Assembly: GCF_020829645.1 (NCBI RefSeq)
Contig: NZ_JAIVFS010000030.1
Span: 27,602 to 91,601 of the forward strand
Direction: 5' to 3'
Length of the DNA: 64,000 bases
From: Nostoc mirabile CHAB5784
GTDB taxonomy: Bacteria; Cyanobacteriota; Cyanobacteriia; Cyanobacteriales; Nostocaceae
Position 1 is the first letter of the stretch. Each line of letters begins with the position of its first letter. The position numbers and the translations under genes are program-made. Shown piece by piece: positions 1-8,728 of this stretch. The notes under the pieces are model-generated. The model was not told where the DNA came from. It saw only the letters and a list, made by a program, of their open reading frames with translations, and ran no database searches.

Positions 1-3000
1 GTCTCCACCTAACTCGAAAAAGTTATCTTCAATGCCTAAGCGTTCAATTCCAAGGAGTTCTTGCCAGATATTGGCTATGGATTGCTCTATCTCATTTCTA
101 GGAGCAACATAGTCATTATCTAAATTAGGTCTTAAATAAAGTGAAGCAGAACTGGCTTTTTGTGTAAGTTGATGACCTGGACTAAATTCAAGTTTAATCC
201 ATCTTTTGATACTAACTTGCAAGTCTACCGTTGATGTGACTACCTGAGTAAATTTTCTCACAGATAAGGCACGTTTAAAAACCTCTAGTCCTTCTTGCCT
301 TGTCATCATCGAATCTGCACCTTTGGATAAGGTTACTGATTCCGAAGATTCTTGAGTAATCCAATCGCCATAATTAATACTTTGCCAGGGGAAAAGACTT
401 GTTTGGTTCTGTTTATGTACAAAAGCATCAGTAAATAGATGCGCTGCTGGATAGGCAGCCATGCCCATTACCCCTAAAATAGATGCTAATGAGGATATGA
501 CTACGCAAAAATCTAGCTCTTTTCCTTGTAGGATATTTTCTAATACAAATAATCCATAGCCTGTTGAGCTTAATTGACTTTCACACTCAGTTTTACTTAT
601 CTGTTGAACAGTGCTAAACAACTTTATCCCTGCTGCATGGATTACACCATGAATCTGACCAAAACGGTTTGATGCTTCAGTCATTACTGCTTGCATTTGT
701 TCGAGATTAGCAACATCGGCGCGGCAAATTATAATCTCAGCACCCAATGCTTCCAATGCTTGCATTTTCTGAATTTTGCAAGTGATATCATCATTTTCAT
801 CATGAGTTGCTAGCCATTGTGACCACTCTTGTTTTAAAGGAAAACTAGAACGCCCTGTGAGAATTAGCTTGGCATGTGCTGTTTGGGCGAGATATTCTGC
901 CAACACCAAGCCAATATCTCCCAAACCACCAATAATTAAGTACACTCCTTCATCCCTGATGGGAATTGTTTCTTGATTTGGTTCCTCAAGTTGTATTGGT
1001 TCAAAAGTTTGCACCCATCGATGTTTACCACGGTAGGCAATCATATTCTCAGATGCCGTCTGAGTGAGTTCTGTTACGAGTTGGCCTATGAGTTGACTGT
1101 TTTGAGATGTTCTTGATTCAGGAATGACAACATCAACATTACGACAGGTGATATGGGGATACTCTTGGGGAATGACTTTACAAATTCCCATGATAGTTGC
1201 CTTTTCTGGACACAACTCTTCATCGCCATTTACCTCTTGCACATTGTTGGTAACAACCAGAATTTGCAAATCATCGGTAACTTCTTGTCTTCCCAATGCC
1301 TGCGCTAGGAAAAGTAGACTATAAAAACCATTATTTTGACATTCTTTAAAGAACTGATGGGATGATTCTGGTTGTGTGTTGGGGATGAGACTCCAAAAAT
1401 GAGCGAAATGCCATCCGGCACGCTCCGCGATCGCATTTGGTTTAAAATCCAATAGTTCCTTTAACAAGGCATCATAATCACAGCTAGCTTGGGGATTAAT
1501 TGTGTAGGAGCGATCGCTTAACTTAGTAAACTGCTCTCCAACAGTTACAGTAATCACATCATGCCCCTGTAATTCCAACTGTTTGGCAATTTCTGAACCA
1601 ACTCCAAGAGTATCAACAAATACTAAATAACTTAACTTTTGTGCTGGTTTCGCTGGTATATGTGGAGAACGTTTCCAGGAAGGGATATAAAACCAGTCGG
1701 CAATATTTGGTTTTTTGTGTAATTCTTGTGGCAATCGCGTTGCCAAATTCGCTTCCGGATTAGCATCAACCCAGTAACGCTGACGTTCATAAGGATATGT
1801 CGGTAAGGGGATGCGATCGCGTTGTTCATGGGCGTAAAAACCAGACCAGTCTACTTTTACCCCTGCCAACCAAAGGCGCCCTAATGTATTCATTAAAAAG
1901 GCTACATCTGACTGTTGCTCGTAGGAATGCCGTAGGGAAGGGAGCATCACTGATTTGGCTCTATCATCACTTTCTAGACATTGCAGGGCAAAACTACTCA
2001 ATGCCTGACCGGGGCCAACTTCCAGTAATATGGGATTGTCTTTTTGCCACAATTGTTGTACTCCCGAAGCAAAGCGGACTGCTTGACAGAGATGCTTCAC
2101 CCAATAACTGGGATCTGTTGCTTGTTCGGCTGTAATCCAAGTTCCGGTAACGTTAGATAAATAGGGAATTTTCGGTGGTTTGAGGCTGAAGGTTTGCACT
2201 AAATCGTGAAAAGTCGGTGCGATCACCTCCATCATCACAGAATGAAAAGCATGAGAACTCTGTAAACGCTTCCCAACTAAACCCCGTGTACTCAATTGTC
2301 GTTCCAATTCTTCTATAGCATCTGTGGAACCTGCAATCACACACAAGGATGACCCGTTAATTGCAGACATAGAGAGTTGATCGTTCAACAGAGGCTGTAT
2401 TTCATTTTCTGAGAGAGCGATCGCCAACATTGCCCCTTCCGGCAACTCTTGAATCATTTGCGCTCTTTTAGCTACCAGGGTTAAAGCGTCTTCAACAGAT
2501 AAAACCTCGGCTAGAGTTGCTGCTACATATTCACCGATGCTGTAGCCAATCATTGTCGCCGGACGAATCCCCCACGATATCCACAATTGAGCTAAAGCGT
2601 ATTCAATGACGAAAATAGCTGGTTGGGTGAGAAAGGTTTGATTCAGTTTTTGAGTGCGTAGATCTGCTTGTTCCGTTCCCCGACCTAACATTTTTCGCAA
2701 ATCTAGCCCAGCAGAGAGAGTGCTTGATTTATTTCCATTCTCACTGTTTCTACTGGGATACAGGACATCTCGCAAATCCAGACCAAGGTGGGGTTTGAGG
2801 AGTTCACAACATTGGTCAACACAAAGGCGAAATGTTGGCTCAGTTTGGTAAAGTTCAAGAGCCATATTAACGTAGTGAGTTCCTAGTCCAGAAAACATGA
2901 AGGCAACAGGGCGTTCCTGAGTTTTCTGAGTAGTGGTGATAACTCGCTTGGAATCTTGAAGTGCGTTGATAGCATCTTGAAGATCCCGACAGACAACTGC

Positions 3001-4503
3001 ACGCCGATAGTCGAAAGTTCTGCGCCCAACCTGCAATGTGTAAGCCGCATCGGCAAGGTTTAAATCGGGATGTTTTTGCAGGTAATTAACTAGATTTGTG
3101 GTAGCTGTTTCCAGGGCCGAATCGGTTTTGGTGGATAACATCAATAACTGCCAAGGGCGTGAGGGGCTGGAAACTTCGACCATTGGGGCTTCTTCGAGAA
3201 TCACATGGGCATTGGTTCCTCCTAACCCAAAGGAACTAACTCCTGCACGTCGGGGAGTGCCATTTGTTTCCCATTCAGTAAGTGTGGTGTTGACGTAGAA
3301 AGGACTGTTGGCAAAATCAATTTCGGGATTAGGCGCAGTAAAGTGTAAGCTGGGAGGTATTTGTTTGTGCTTGAGTGCCAGTACTGTTTTGATTAATCCC
3401 GTCACACCGGCCGCAGTGTCCAAATGCCCAATATTGGTTTTGACGGAACCAATGGCGCAGAATCCAATATTTTGGGTACTAGAACGAAAAGCTTGTGTTA
3501 GGGCGGCAATTTCAATGGGATCTCCTAAGGCTGTTCCAGTACCGTGAGCCTCGATGTAAGTAATTGTCTCCGCTTCTACTTCTGCTACTGCTTGGGCTGT
3601 TCTAATTACTTTTGCTTGGGTATCGATACGGGGTGCTGTGTAGCTTACCTTGAATGAACCATCATTATTGATTGCTGATCCTTTAATTACAGCATGAATG
3701 CGATCGCGATCGTTCAAAGCATCTTCTAATCGCTTTAATACCACAATACCCACACCCTCACCGCCCACAGAACCCTGTGCATAAGCATCAAATGCACGGC
3801 AATGTCCATCGGGAGACAATATTCCCCCTTCTGTGTACAGATATCCAGTTTTCCTTTCCGCATTGATAGCAACGCCACCAGCCAAAGCGATATCACATTC
3901 ACCATTCAGTAAGCTCTGACAAGCTAAGTGGACAGCAACTAATGAAGTTGAGCAGGCAGTTTGCACAGCATAACTGGGCCCTTCTAAATTTAGTTTATAA
4001 GAAACACGCGTGGTTAAATAGTCTTTATTGGCTGCTATGGTGAGTTGCTGAGGATCGATAGAATTTATGATATTTTGATTTAGATAAATATTAAGTAAGT
4101 AGCTGCTCAGACTAGAGCCACCATAAACACCAACAGCACCTTTATAAGTTTGTGAATCGTATCCAGCACTTTCCAGGGCTGACCACGCACATTCTAGGAA
4201 AAGTCGGTGTTGCGGATCTGTGATTTCTGCTTCTCTGGGATTAAAGCCAAAAAACGAAGCGTCAAATAATTCTGCATCTTCTAGTACAGCCTGTGCTTTT
4301 ACATAGTTAGGGTTATTTAATATCGATGAATTTATACCTGAAGACAACAATTCTTCATCTGTTAAAAAAGAGATTGATTCTATTCCATTTTGGAGATTAT
4401 CCCAGAATTCATCAATATTTTTGGCTCCAGGAAACAGTCCTGTTAAACCGATAATCGCTATTTCTGAGCCGTTTCTATAAGTAGAGGCTATTGGAATAGT
4501 CAT
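1..4503 (-). CDS. Type I PKS module KS-AT-KR-ACP (3' end cut by window edge)
   Basis: Extends a polyketide or peptide chain by one malonyl-derived unit and reduces the beta-keto group. About 1500 residues are visible, starting MTIPIASTYRN. KS: active Cys in QTACSTS (about residue 183), His in EAHGTGT and in SVKTNIGHLD. AT: GYSIGEY near 654 and HAFHS near 751, the latter usually a malonyl-CoA signature. KR: GGLGDIG near 1192, catalytic Ser and Tyr in SSLASILG and AAYPAAH. The ACP starts at the left edge; FFELGGD is present but the phosphopantetheine Ser lies outside. It sits downstream of the uptake genes after a 146-base gap, so it could be the next assembly step or belong to another operon. 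The stretch around residues 1020-1035 looks like a dispersed-repeat insertion. Family and domain order are certain; position in the pathway is inferred. Confidence 0.95.
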   Translation of the reverse strand, partial: MTIPIASTYRNGSEIAIIGLTGLFPGAKNIDEFWDNLQNGIESISFLTDEELLSSGINSSILNNPNYVKAQAVLEDAELFDASFFGFNPREAEITDPQHRLFLECAWSALESAGYDSQTYKGAVGVYGGSSLSSYLLNIYLNQNIINSIDPQQLTIAANKDYLTTRVSYKLNLEGPSYAVQTACSTSLVAVHLACQSLLNGECDIALAGGVAINAERKTGYLYTEGGILSPDGHCRAFDAYAQGSVGGEGVGIVVLKRLEDALNDRDRIHAVIKGSAINNDGSFKVSYTAPRIDTQAKVIRTAQAVAEVEAETITYIEAHGTGTALGDPIEIAALTQAFRSSTQNIGFCAIGSVKTNIGHLDTAAGVTGLIKTVLALKHKQIPPSLHFTAPNPEIDFANSPFYVNTTLTEWETNGTPRRAGVSSFGLGGTNAHVILEEAPMVEVSSPSRPWQLLMLSTKTDSALETATTNLVNYLQKHPDLNLADAAYTLQVGRRTFDYRRAVVCRDLQDAINALQDSKRVITTTQKTQERPVAFMFSGLGTHYVNMALELYQTEPTFRLCVDQCCELLKPHLGLDLRDVLYPSRNSENGNKSSTLSAGLDLRKMLGRGTEQADLRTQKLNQTFLTQPAIFVIEYALAQLWISWGIRPATMIGYSIGEYVAATLAEVLSVEDALTLVAKRAQMIQELPEGAMLAIALSENEIQPLLNDQLSMSAINGSSLCVIAGSTDAIEELERQLSTRGLVGKRLQSSHAFHSVMMEVIAPTFHDLVQTFSLKPPKIPYLSNVTGTWITAEQATDPSYWVKHLCQAVRFASGVQQLWQKDNPILLEVGPGQALSSFALQCLESDDRAKSVMLPSLRHSYEQQSDVAFLMNTLGRLWLAGVKVDWSGFYAHEQRDRIPLPTYPYERQRYWVDANPEANLATRLPQELHKKPNIADWFYIPSWKRSPHIPAKPAQKLSYLVFVDTLGVGSEIAKQLELQGHDVITVTVGEQFTKLSDRSYTINPQASCDYDALLKELLDFKPNAIAERAGWHFAHFWSLIPNTQPESSHQFFKECQNNGFYSLLFLAQALGRQEVTDDLQILVVTNNVQEVNGDEELCPEKATIMGICKVIPQEYPHITCRNVDVVIPESRTSQNSQLIGQLVTELTQTASENMIAYRGKHRWVQTFEPIQLEEPNQETIPIRDEGVYLIIGGLGDIGLVLAEYLAQTAHAKLILTGRSSFPLKQEWSQWLATHDENDDITCKIQKMQALEALGAEIIICRADVANLEQMQAVMTEASNRFGQIHGVIHAAGIKLFSTVQQISKTECESQLSSTGYGLFVLENILQGKELDFCVVISSLASILGVMGMAAYPAAHLFTDAFVHKQNQTSLFPWQSINYGDWITQESSESVTLSKGADSMMTRQEGLEVFKRALSVRKFTQVVTSTVDLQVSIKRWIKLEFSPGHQLTQKASSASLYLRPNLDNDYVAPRNEIEQSIANIWQELLGIERLGIEDNFFELGGD
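1405..1441. repeat. Dispersed GC-rich repeat inserted in frame in a PKS gene
   Basis: A GC-rich stretch containing cgctccgcgatcgc interrupts the linker before the KR domain. In the sister PKS proteins of this window the corresponding segment reads roughly KIIHLW with no extra residues, whereas here about 15 residues (KPNAIAERAGWHFAHF) intervene. The unit resembles the short repeats common between genes in Nostoc-type genomes. The reading frame is kept. Confidence 0.45.
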
Positions 4504-4554
4504 AATTTCACTTAATACTTGAATATTTTCAATGGATATATTTGAGGATATTGG

Positions 4555-4586
4555 AATGATTAAATTCTTGTTTAGATTTAATCATT
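4555..4586. other. Perfect 10-bp inverted repeat in the gap between SBP and PKS genes
   Basis: AATGATTAAA and TTTAATCATT form a perfect 10-bp stem around a 12-base loop. It lies between the stop of the binding-protein gene and the start of the PKS gene, both on the minus strand. It has no clear U-tract, so an operator or a weak terminator are both possible. The rest of the 146-base gap is AT-rich without other recognisable signals. Confidence 0.4.
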
Positions 4587-4649
4587 GAAAATGAGCATAA
4601 GTTTCAATCAAGTAATTTAAATTTGGGTATGATGTTTTGGGGCATAGGT

Positions 4650-5786
4650 TTAGGGTGTATTAACTAAGTACTTAAATAAGTCATCAATAACGGCGTTCAT
4701 TGCCAAAACATCAAAACCGTACCAATTGTAAGCATCGACGAAATAAACCCGATTTTTTTGAACTACTTTCAGATTTTGCCATAAAGGAGATTGTTTCAGC
4801 TTTTCTAAAACTTCTTTGCCCGACTCTCCTCCCCAGTGCGAAAGGAATAAAACATCACCATCAACTTCAGATAGATTCTCCTGAGAAATATTGCTTTTTG
4901 TGAAAAAATCCCCCCTTTGTGCGGATGGGCGTTGTAATCCAATATCATTTAGAACTACCCCAATGGGAGACTTTTTCCCATAGGTGTATATCCCATAATT
5001 TTGATCCACAGTGGCAACGGATACCTGAAGATGATGGCGGCGATTTTCCTTTGGAGAGGCTACGCCAACGCCCAAAGCTTGTTTGAGTTGTTTAATTCGT
5101 TGCCAATATTGATCGATTAACTGTTTTTTCTCCTGTTCCTTATCAAAGAGGCTGGCAACATCTTCTAGATGTTTTTCCCAAGAAGAAGGTGGGGTGGAAA
5201 TATCCATGACAACTGTAGGTGCTATGTCAGATAGCTGCGTATAAATATTCTCTAAGTAAGGTCGAGTCATCGACAAAATTAGATCGGGTTTTAGTAGGAG
5301 AATCTTTTCTAAATTTGGTTGGACTAAGGTTCCAACAGATTCAACTCCGTCGGCTTTGCCTTGAAGATATTTTGGCAAAGGTTCACCTAGACTTTGTGTA
5401 GTTGCAATGGGTTTGATACCCAATGCTAAGGTGTTACCAAAAGTACTCATCCATAGAGTTACAATTCGTTGTGGATTTTGAGGAATGCAGGTTTCACCCA
5501 TCGCGTGTTTGACGGTTCGGCAAGGGGCAAGAGATGCTTCTGAAGCAGGCGTTGGAACTCGCTCAATCACCGTACTACTACAAGCTGAGGCGATCGCAAT
5601 TATTAGTAGTGATAACAATAGCCATTGCTTTACCCCCCTCAATCCCCCCTTTGCAAGGGGGGAAGCTAGGTCTTGCTCCCTCCCCTTTGCAAGGGGAGGG
5701 GTGGGGTGGGGTCGATCGCCGTAACTGACGAATCGTCTGAGCAATCGCCTCCACCACCTTATCCAGTTGTTGATAGACCTGCTCAT
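4650..5786 (-). CDS. Iron-siderophore ABC transporter substrate-binding lipoprotein (FecB/FhuD type)
   Basis: Periplasmic binding protein that should hand an Fe-siderophore to an inner-membrane ABC permease. From residue about 90 it follows the periplasmic binding fold of the BtuF/FecB family: PQRIVTLWM, GIKPIATTQ, the KPDLILSM segment, and a C-terminal NRVYFVDAYNW. The signal peptide ends at a lipobox (IASAC, Cys about 69). The N-terminus is doubtful. The first 25 or so residues from the upstream ATG are an out-of-frame reading of a nuclease-gene tail, and residues 27-50 (PPLAKG twice) come from a dispersed G/C-rich repeat. The true start is therefore probably close to the hydrophobic segment, perhaps a TTG near 5642. 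It follows the TonB receptor by about 100 bases, giving an outer-membrane plus periplasm uptake pair. No permease or ATPase is in view. Confidence 0.88.
   Translation of the reverse strand: MSRSINNWIRWWRRLLRRFVSYGDRPHPTPPLAKGREQDLASPLAKGGLRGVKQWLLLSLLIIAIASACSSTVIERVPTPASEASLAPCRTVKHAMGETCIPQNPQRIVTLWMSTFGNTLALGIKPIATTQSLGEPLPKYLQGKADGVESVGTLVQPNLEKILLLKPDLILSMTRPYLENIYTQLSDIAPTVVMDISTPPSSWEKHLEDVASLFDKEQEKKQLIDQYWQRIKQLKQALGVGVASPKENRRHHLQVSVATVDQNYGIYTYGKKSPIGVVLNDIGLQRPSAQRGDFFTKSNISQENLSEVDGDVLFLSHWGGESGKEVLEKLKQSPLWQNLKVVQKNRVYFVDAYNWYGFDVLAMNAVIDDLFKYLVNTP
5631..5711. repeat. C/G-rich dispersed repeat with paired hairpins
   Basis: Two successive palindromic units built on CCCCTTTGCAAGGGG, followed by ggggtggggtgggg. 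This type of repeat is very common in Nostoc-like genomes. Here it overlaps the annotated 5' part of the binding-protein gene. A related copy lies about 210 bases upstream. Confidence 0.7.
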
Positions 5787-5813
5787 TCGTAAACCTCAAA
5801 ATATAAATTCCCT
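5716..5813 (-). pseudogene. Possible C-terminal remnant of a DUF559-type endonuclease gene
   Basis: In the frame different from the binding protein, the minus strand reads ILRFTNEQVYQQLDKVV followed by EAIAQTIRQLR. This resembles the C-terminal end of small DUF559/Vsr-like nucleases of cyanobacteria, which often sit next to the same C/G-rich repeats. A stop codon lies just upstream, so only this tail is left. The identification is from memory of the family and rests on about 28 residues. Confidence 0.4.
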
Positions 5814-5844
5814 TTTAGGATTCTCAGTTGTGTGTCAATCTTTA

Positions 5845-5887
5845 CCCCCCTTAATCCCCCCGATGGATTGGGGAGGGCTGGGGAGGG
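5845..5887. repeat. Second copy of the C/G-rich dispersed repeat
   Basis: Starts with the same ttaccccccttaatcccccc lead as the copy at 5631, then ggattggggagggctgggg. It lies directly after the stop codon of the TonB receptor gene, so the gap between receptor and binding protein consists mostly of repeat plus nuclease tail. Confidence 0.6.
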
Positions 5888-5888
5888 G

Positions 5889-8561
5889 TCAAAGCTCAAA
5901 GGAAATTGTCCCCTGCACCGTCAACGGATCACCCCGATAAACTCGAGTCCTAGCGAAAGCAGTTTCAATGTAATCTACATCAAATAAATTCCTAAAATTA
6001 AGGGCAGCGCGAAACCGATCGCGTTTATAAAAAATTGCGGCATCCGTCCGCAGATAGCTGGGTACTTGAAAGGTATTGTTGAAATCGCCCTGCCGTTCTC
6101 CGACAAAGAATAATCCCAGTCCAAATCCTAACCCTTGCAAATCACCCTGCTGAATTTCATAGCTTGTCCACAGGTTAAAGGTATTTTCAGGGATACCAAG
6201 AAAACGAAGACCCACGGGAAGCGTGGTGTCCCGAGTCACTTTTGCATCGATGTAGGCATAGCCCGTAGTAATGTTCCATCCCGGCAGAATTTCTCCCCCA
6301 AGGGTGAGTTCAACGCCTCGGCTGTTCTGTTCACCCACTTGAATCGAATTCCCGTCAGGCACGCCTGGTCTGGTGTCTTCAGTCAAAACATTGGATTTGG
6401 TCAGGTCGTAGAAGGAAAGCGTCGCCGAAAGTCGGCTATTTAAATCTGCCTTGATCCCAACTTCGTATTGGGTGCCGCGCTCCGGTTGAAAGACATCACC
6501 ACCAAAGACAGTGCCAAGCGTTGGAGTGAAAGAGCGACTGTAGCTGGCATAGAGTGAAATTGGCTCAACAGGCTGATAGACAATGCCCACACGAGGACTA
6601 AAGGCATTGCCAGATTGATTTGTTTCTGTATTAGCGAGAAAATTCTGATCATTTTGACTAAAAGTATCGAACCGCCCGCCCAACAGCAGCTTCAAATTTT
6701 CAGCAAGTGTGATCTGGTCTTGCACATAAATGCCCAGTGCATCTGTTCTACTAAAACTATCATTCCTGAAAGTAACATCACCAAGTGGTTGACCATAGAC
6801 AGGATTGAATAGGTCAATGGGAGCTGCTTGGCCACTAAACCCAGCTGAGTCCAATTCGCTTCTGGTAAGGTTAATACCTGTCACCACTTGATGACGAATA
6901 CTACCTGTAGAAAACTCACCAACAACGTAAGTGTCAGAGTTGAAAAATCTGTTGGAATATTCTGTTGTTTCACTGTAGTTTCGGCTCAGAATTCGGTTAT
7001 TATCAGCTAAGGCAGTGCCGTAGGCAAATCTCCTACGTAGCTCACCTTGCGTATATTTCAAGGCATTTCGTAGCTGCCAATTTTCGCTAAAGCGATGTTC
7101 GAGGTCATAGCCAACTCGAGTCGAATACGAACTTTCTATATCATCCGGCTCACCTATACTCCGGTTACGTGGTATTTCCCCATTAGGGTTTGGCAACGCA
7201 GTTCCTACGGCTGGGAGACCATAGCCTTGATTGGAGGATTGGGGTCTAGCAAGATATTCCGCAGCTAGGGTCAATTTTGTGCGATCGCCAATCTGAAAAG
7301 CGAGTGTTGGTGCGACAAAGTATCTCTGCGCGTTGAAGAAATCAAAGAAACTTTCTGTCGTTTGCGCGGCTAGATTCAGTCGGTACAACACTGTTTTGCT
7401 GTCATTGAGCGGTCCCGAAAGGTCAATAGCACCGCGATAAAAGCTGAAACTACCCGCAGAAGCTTCTAACGAATAGTAGGATTCACTCAATGGCTGTTTG
7501 GTTACATAGTTAACAGTTCCTGCTAGCCCCCCTTGACCGTAGAGAACGGAGGCAGGTCCCCTAATAACCTCAATCCGTTCAATCCCTGCTGCATCAAAGC
7601 CGACTATACCAGCACCCGGATTTTCCCTCCACCCATTCCACAAGACATCGGCGCCAGCATAAAAACCTCGGAGGTAGAAAGCTGACTGTATAAAAGATCT
7701 GGAGGGATTATCCAAGCTTGCACCAGGGACATTTCTGAGGGCTTCACCTAGATCAGTGACGTTTTGATCCCGTAGCACTTGCTGGGGTATCACTTGAATC
7801 GACTGGGGAATATCCCGCAGGGGCGTATCGGTGCGAGTGCCTATACTGGCATTAGGAACACGATACCCATCTTGCTCTCCCGTCACTACCAACTCAATTG
7901 GCTCATCATTTTCTGCTGAAGGTGTCTCTGGCGGTGTTTCACTTGTTGGCTGCTCAGGTTCAGTTTGCTGTGGTGGCTGTATTGCTGTTGTCCCAGGTGT
8001 CAACGCAAAAATCAACCCTTCATTACTGTCAAACAACTCTACTGTTGGCAAAAGAGTCTCACCCGTGACTGTCACTCGGATAGTATTGGCATCAAGGTTT
8101 GTAACTGTTATTTCACTAATTCCCTCAACTGGTTTTTGGGAGCGGAATGTGAAAGCATCGCCACTGGGTAAACGTAATTGAGCATTAGGTATATCAGCGA
8201 TAAAGTTATTCTTAGCACTGCGATTGGTGATTTGCAATTGTTCTCCACCAGTCGTCTGTAAAATCACCTCCACCCTTTTCTCTGTGGGATTAGCTTGCAC
8301 TCCCGTCACCTGTGCAATTTCTGATGAGGGGGCTGTTTGGGGTGCTGGCGACTGCACCAGCATGATTACCCTAGTGCTGGGACGCTCAACTTCACTCAGT
8401 TTGGGAATCTCTCTAATTGACCGGGATTTACGTACTAGTGATGCAATCGATTTACTCTGTATCTCTGACTTTGGTATATCTTGAGCCGTTGCGCTCATTG
8501 CACACCACAGCCAAACAGAACTCGTTAGTAATAAAATTGGCGATAACTGCTTTGGTTTCAT
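5889..8561 (-). CDS. TonB-dependent ferric-siderophore outer-membrane receptor with AMIN domain
   Basis: Energy-dependent outer-membrane importer for a ferric siderophore. It has 890 residues, long for the family because of an N-terminal extension. Order: signal peptide ending near ATAQ (about 26); AMIN-like domain about 80-190 (VTGVQANPTEKRVEVIL), a cyanobacterial hallmark; Pro/Glu-rich linker; a TonB-box-like segment near IELVVTG (about 222); a plug with DIPQSIQVIPQQVL and RIEVIRGPASVLYGQG; and a barrel ending in ...GTISFEL with a terminal hydrophobic residue, as usual. It lies between the last NRPS gene and the binding-protein gene on the same strand. This placement is the main argument that the cluster product carries iron. 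A Fur-like site lies about 115 bases upstream of the start. Confidence 0.95.
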   Translation of the reverse strand: MKPKQLSPILLLTSSVWLWCAMSATAQDIPKSEIQSKSIASLVRKSRSIREIPKLSEVERPSTRVIMLVQSPAPQTAPSSEIAQVTGVQANPTEKRVEVILQTTGGEQLQITNRSAKNNFIADIPNAQLRLPSGDAFTFRSQKPVEGISEITVTNLDANTIRVTVTGETLLPTVELFDSNEGLIFALTPGTTAIQPPQQTEPEQPTSETPPETPSAENDEPIELVVTGEQDGYRVPNASIGTRTDTPLRDIPQSIQVIPQQVLRDQNVTDLGEALRNVPGASLDNPSRSFIQSAFYLRGFYAGADVLWNGWRENPGAGIVGFDAAGIERIEVIRGPASVLYGQGGLAGTVNYVTKQPLSESYYSLEASAGSFSFYRGAIDLSGPLNDSKTVLYRLNLAAQTTESFFDFFNAQRYFVAPTLAFQIGDRTKLTLAAEYLARPQSSNQGYGLPAVGTALPNPNGEIPRNRSIGEPDDIESSYSTRVGYDLEHRFSENWQLRNALKYTQGELRRRFAYGTALADNNRILSRNYSETTEYSNRFFNSDTYVVGEFSTGSIRHQVVTGINLTRSELDSAGFSGQAAPIDLFNPVYGQPLGDVTFRNDSFSRTDALGIYVQDQITLAENLKLLLGGRFDTFSQNDQNFLANTETNQSGNAFSPRVGIVYQPVEPISLYASYSRSFTPTLGTVFGGDVFQPERGTQYEVGIKADLNSRLSATLSFYDLTKSNVLTEDTRPGVPDGNSIQVGEQNSRGVELTLGGEILPGWNITTGYAYIDAKVTRDTTLPVGLRFLGIPENTFNLWTSYEIQQGDLQGLGFGLGLFFVGERQGDFNNTFQVPSYLRTDAAIFYKRDRFRAALNFRNLFDVDYIETAFARTRVYRGDPLTVQGTISFEL

Positions 8562-8675
8562 TGACTACTCTACACACCTGGATATACTATCTAGCTAAAG
8601 AGAATCAATGCTAGTAGCACATGAGTTATTTACTCTAACTTCAAGAATAAATCTTACAGGAAATGGTTTAACAAT

Positions 8676-8690
8676 TGCAAGTTTTTATCA
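8676..8690. promoter_or_regulatory. Fur-box-like site upstream of the TonB receptor gene
   Basis: tgcaagtttttatca matches the 7-1-7 Fur consensus (TGATAATnATTATCA) at 10 of 14 positions, with 6 of 7 in the right half. It lies in the 167-base gap between the Thr NRPS gene and the receptor, a sensible place for iron control. AT-rich DNA gives chance matches of this quality. Confidence 0.28.
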
Positions 8691-8728
8691 TTTGTTATTT
8701 ACAAAACTAGTTACATAACGATCCATCC

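Noticed and set aside
7831..8181. 116-codon plus-strand open frame opposite the TonB receptor N-terminus
   Set aside because: Antisense shadow of the AMIN/Pro-rich region; no ribosome site and low-complexity Ser/Val-rich translation.
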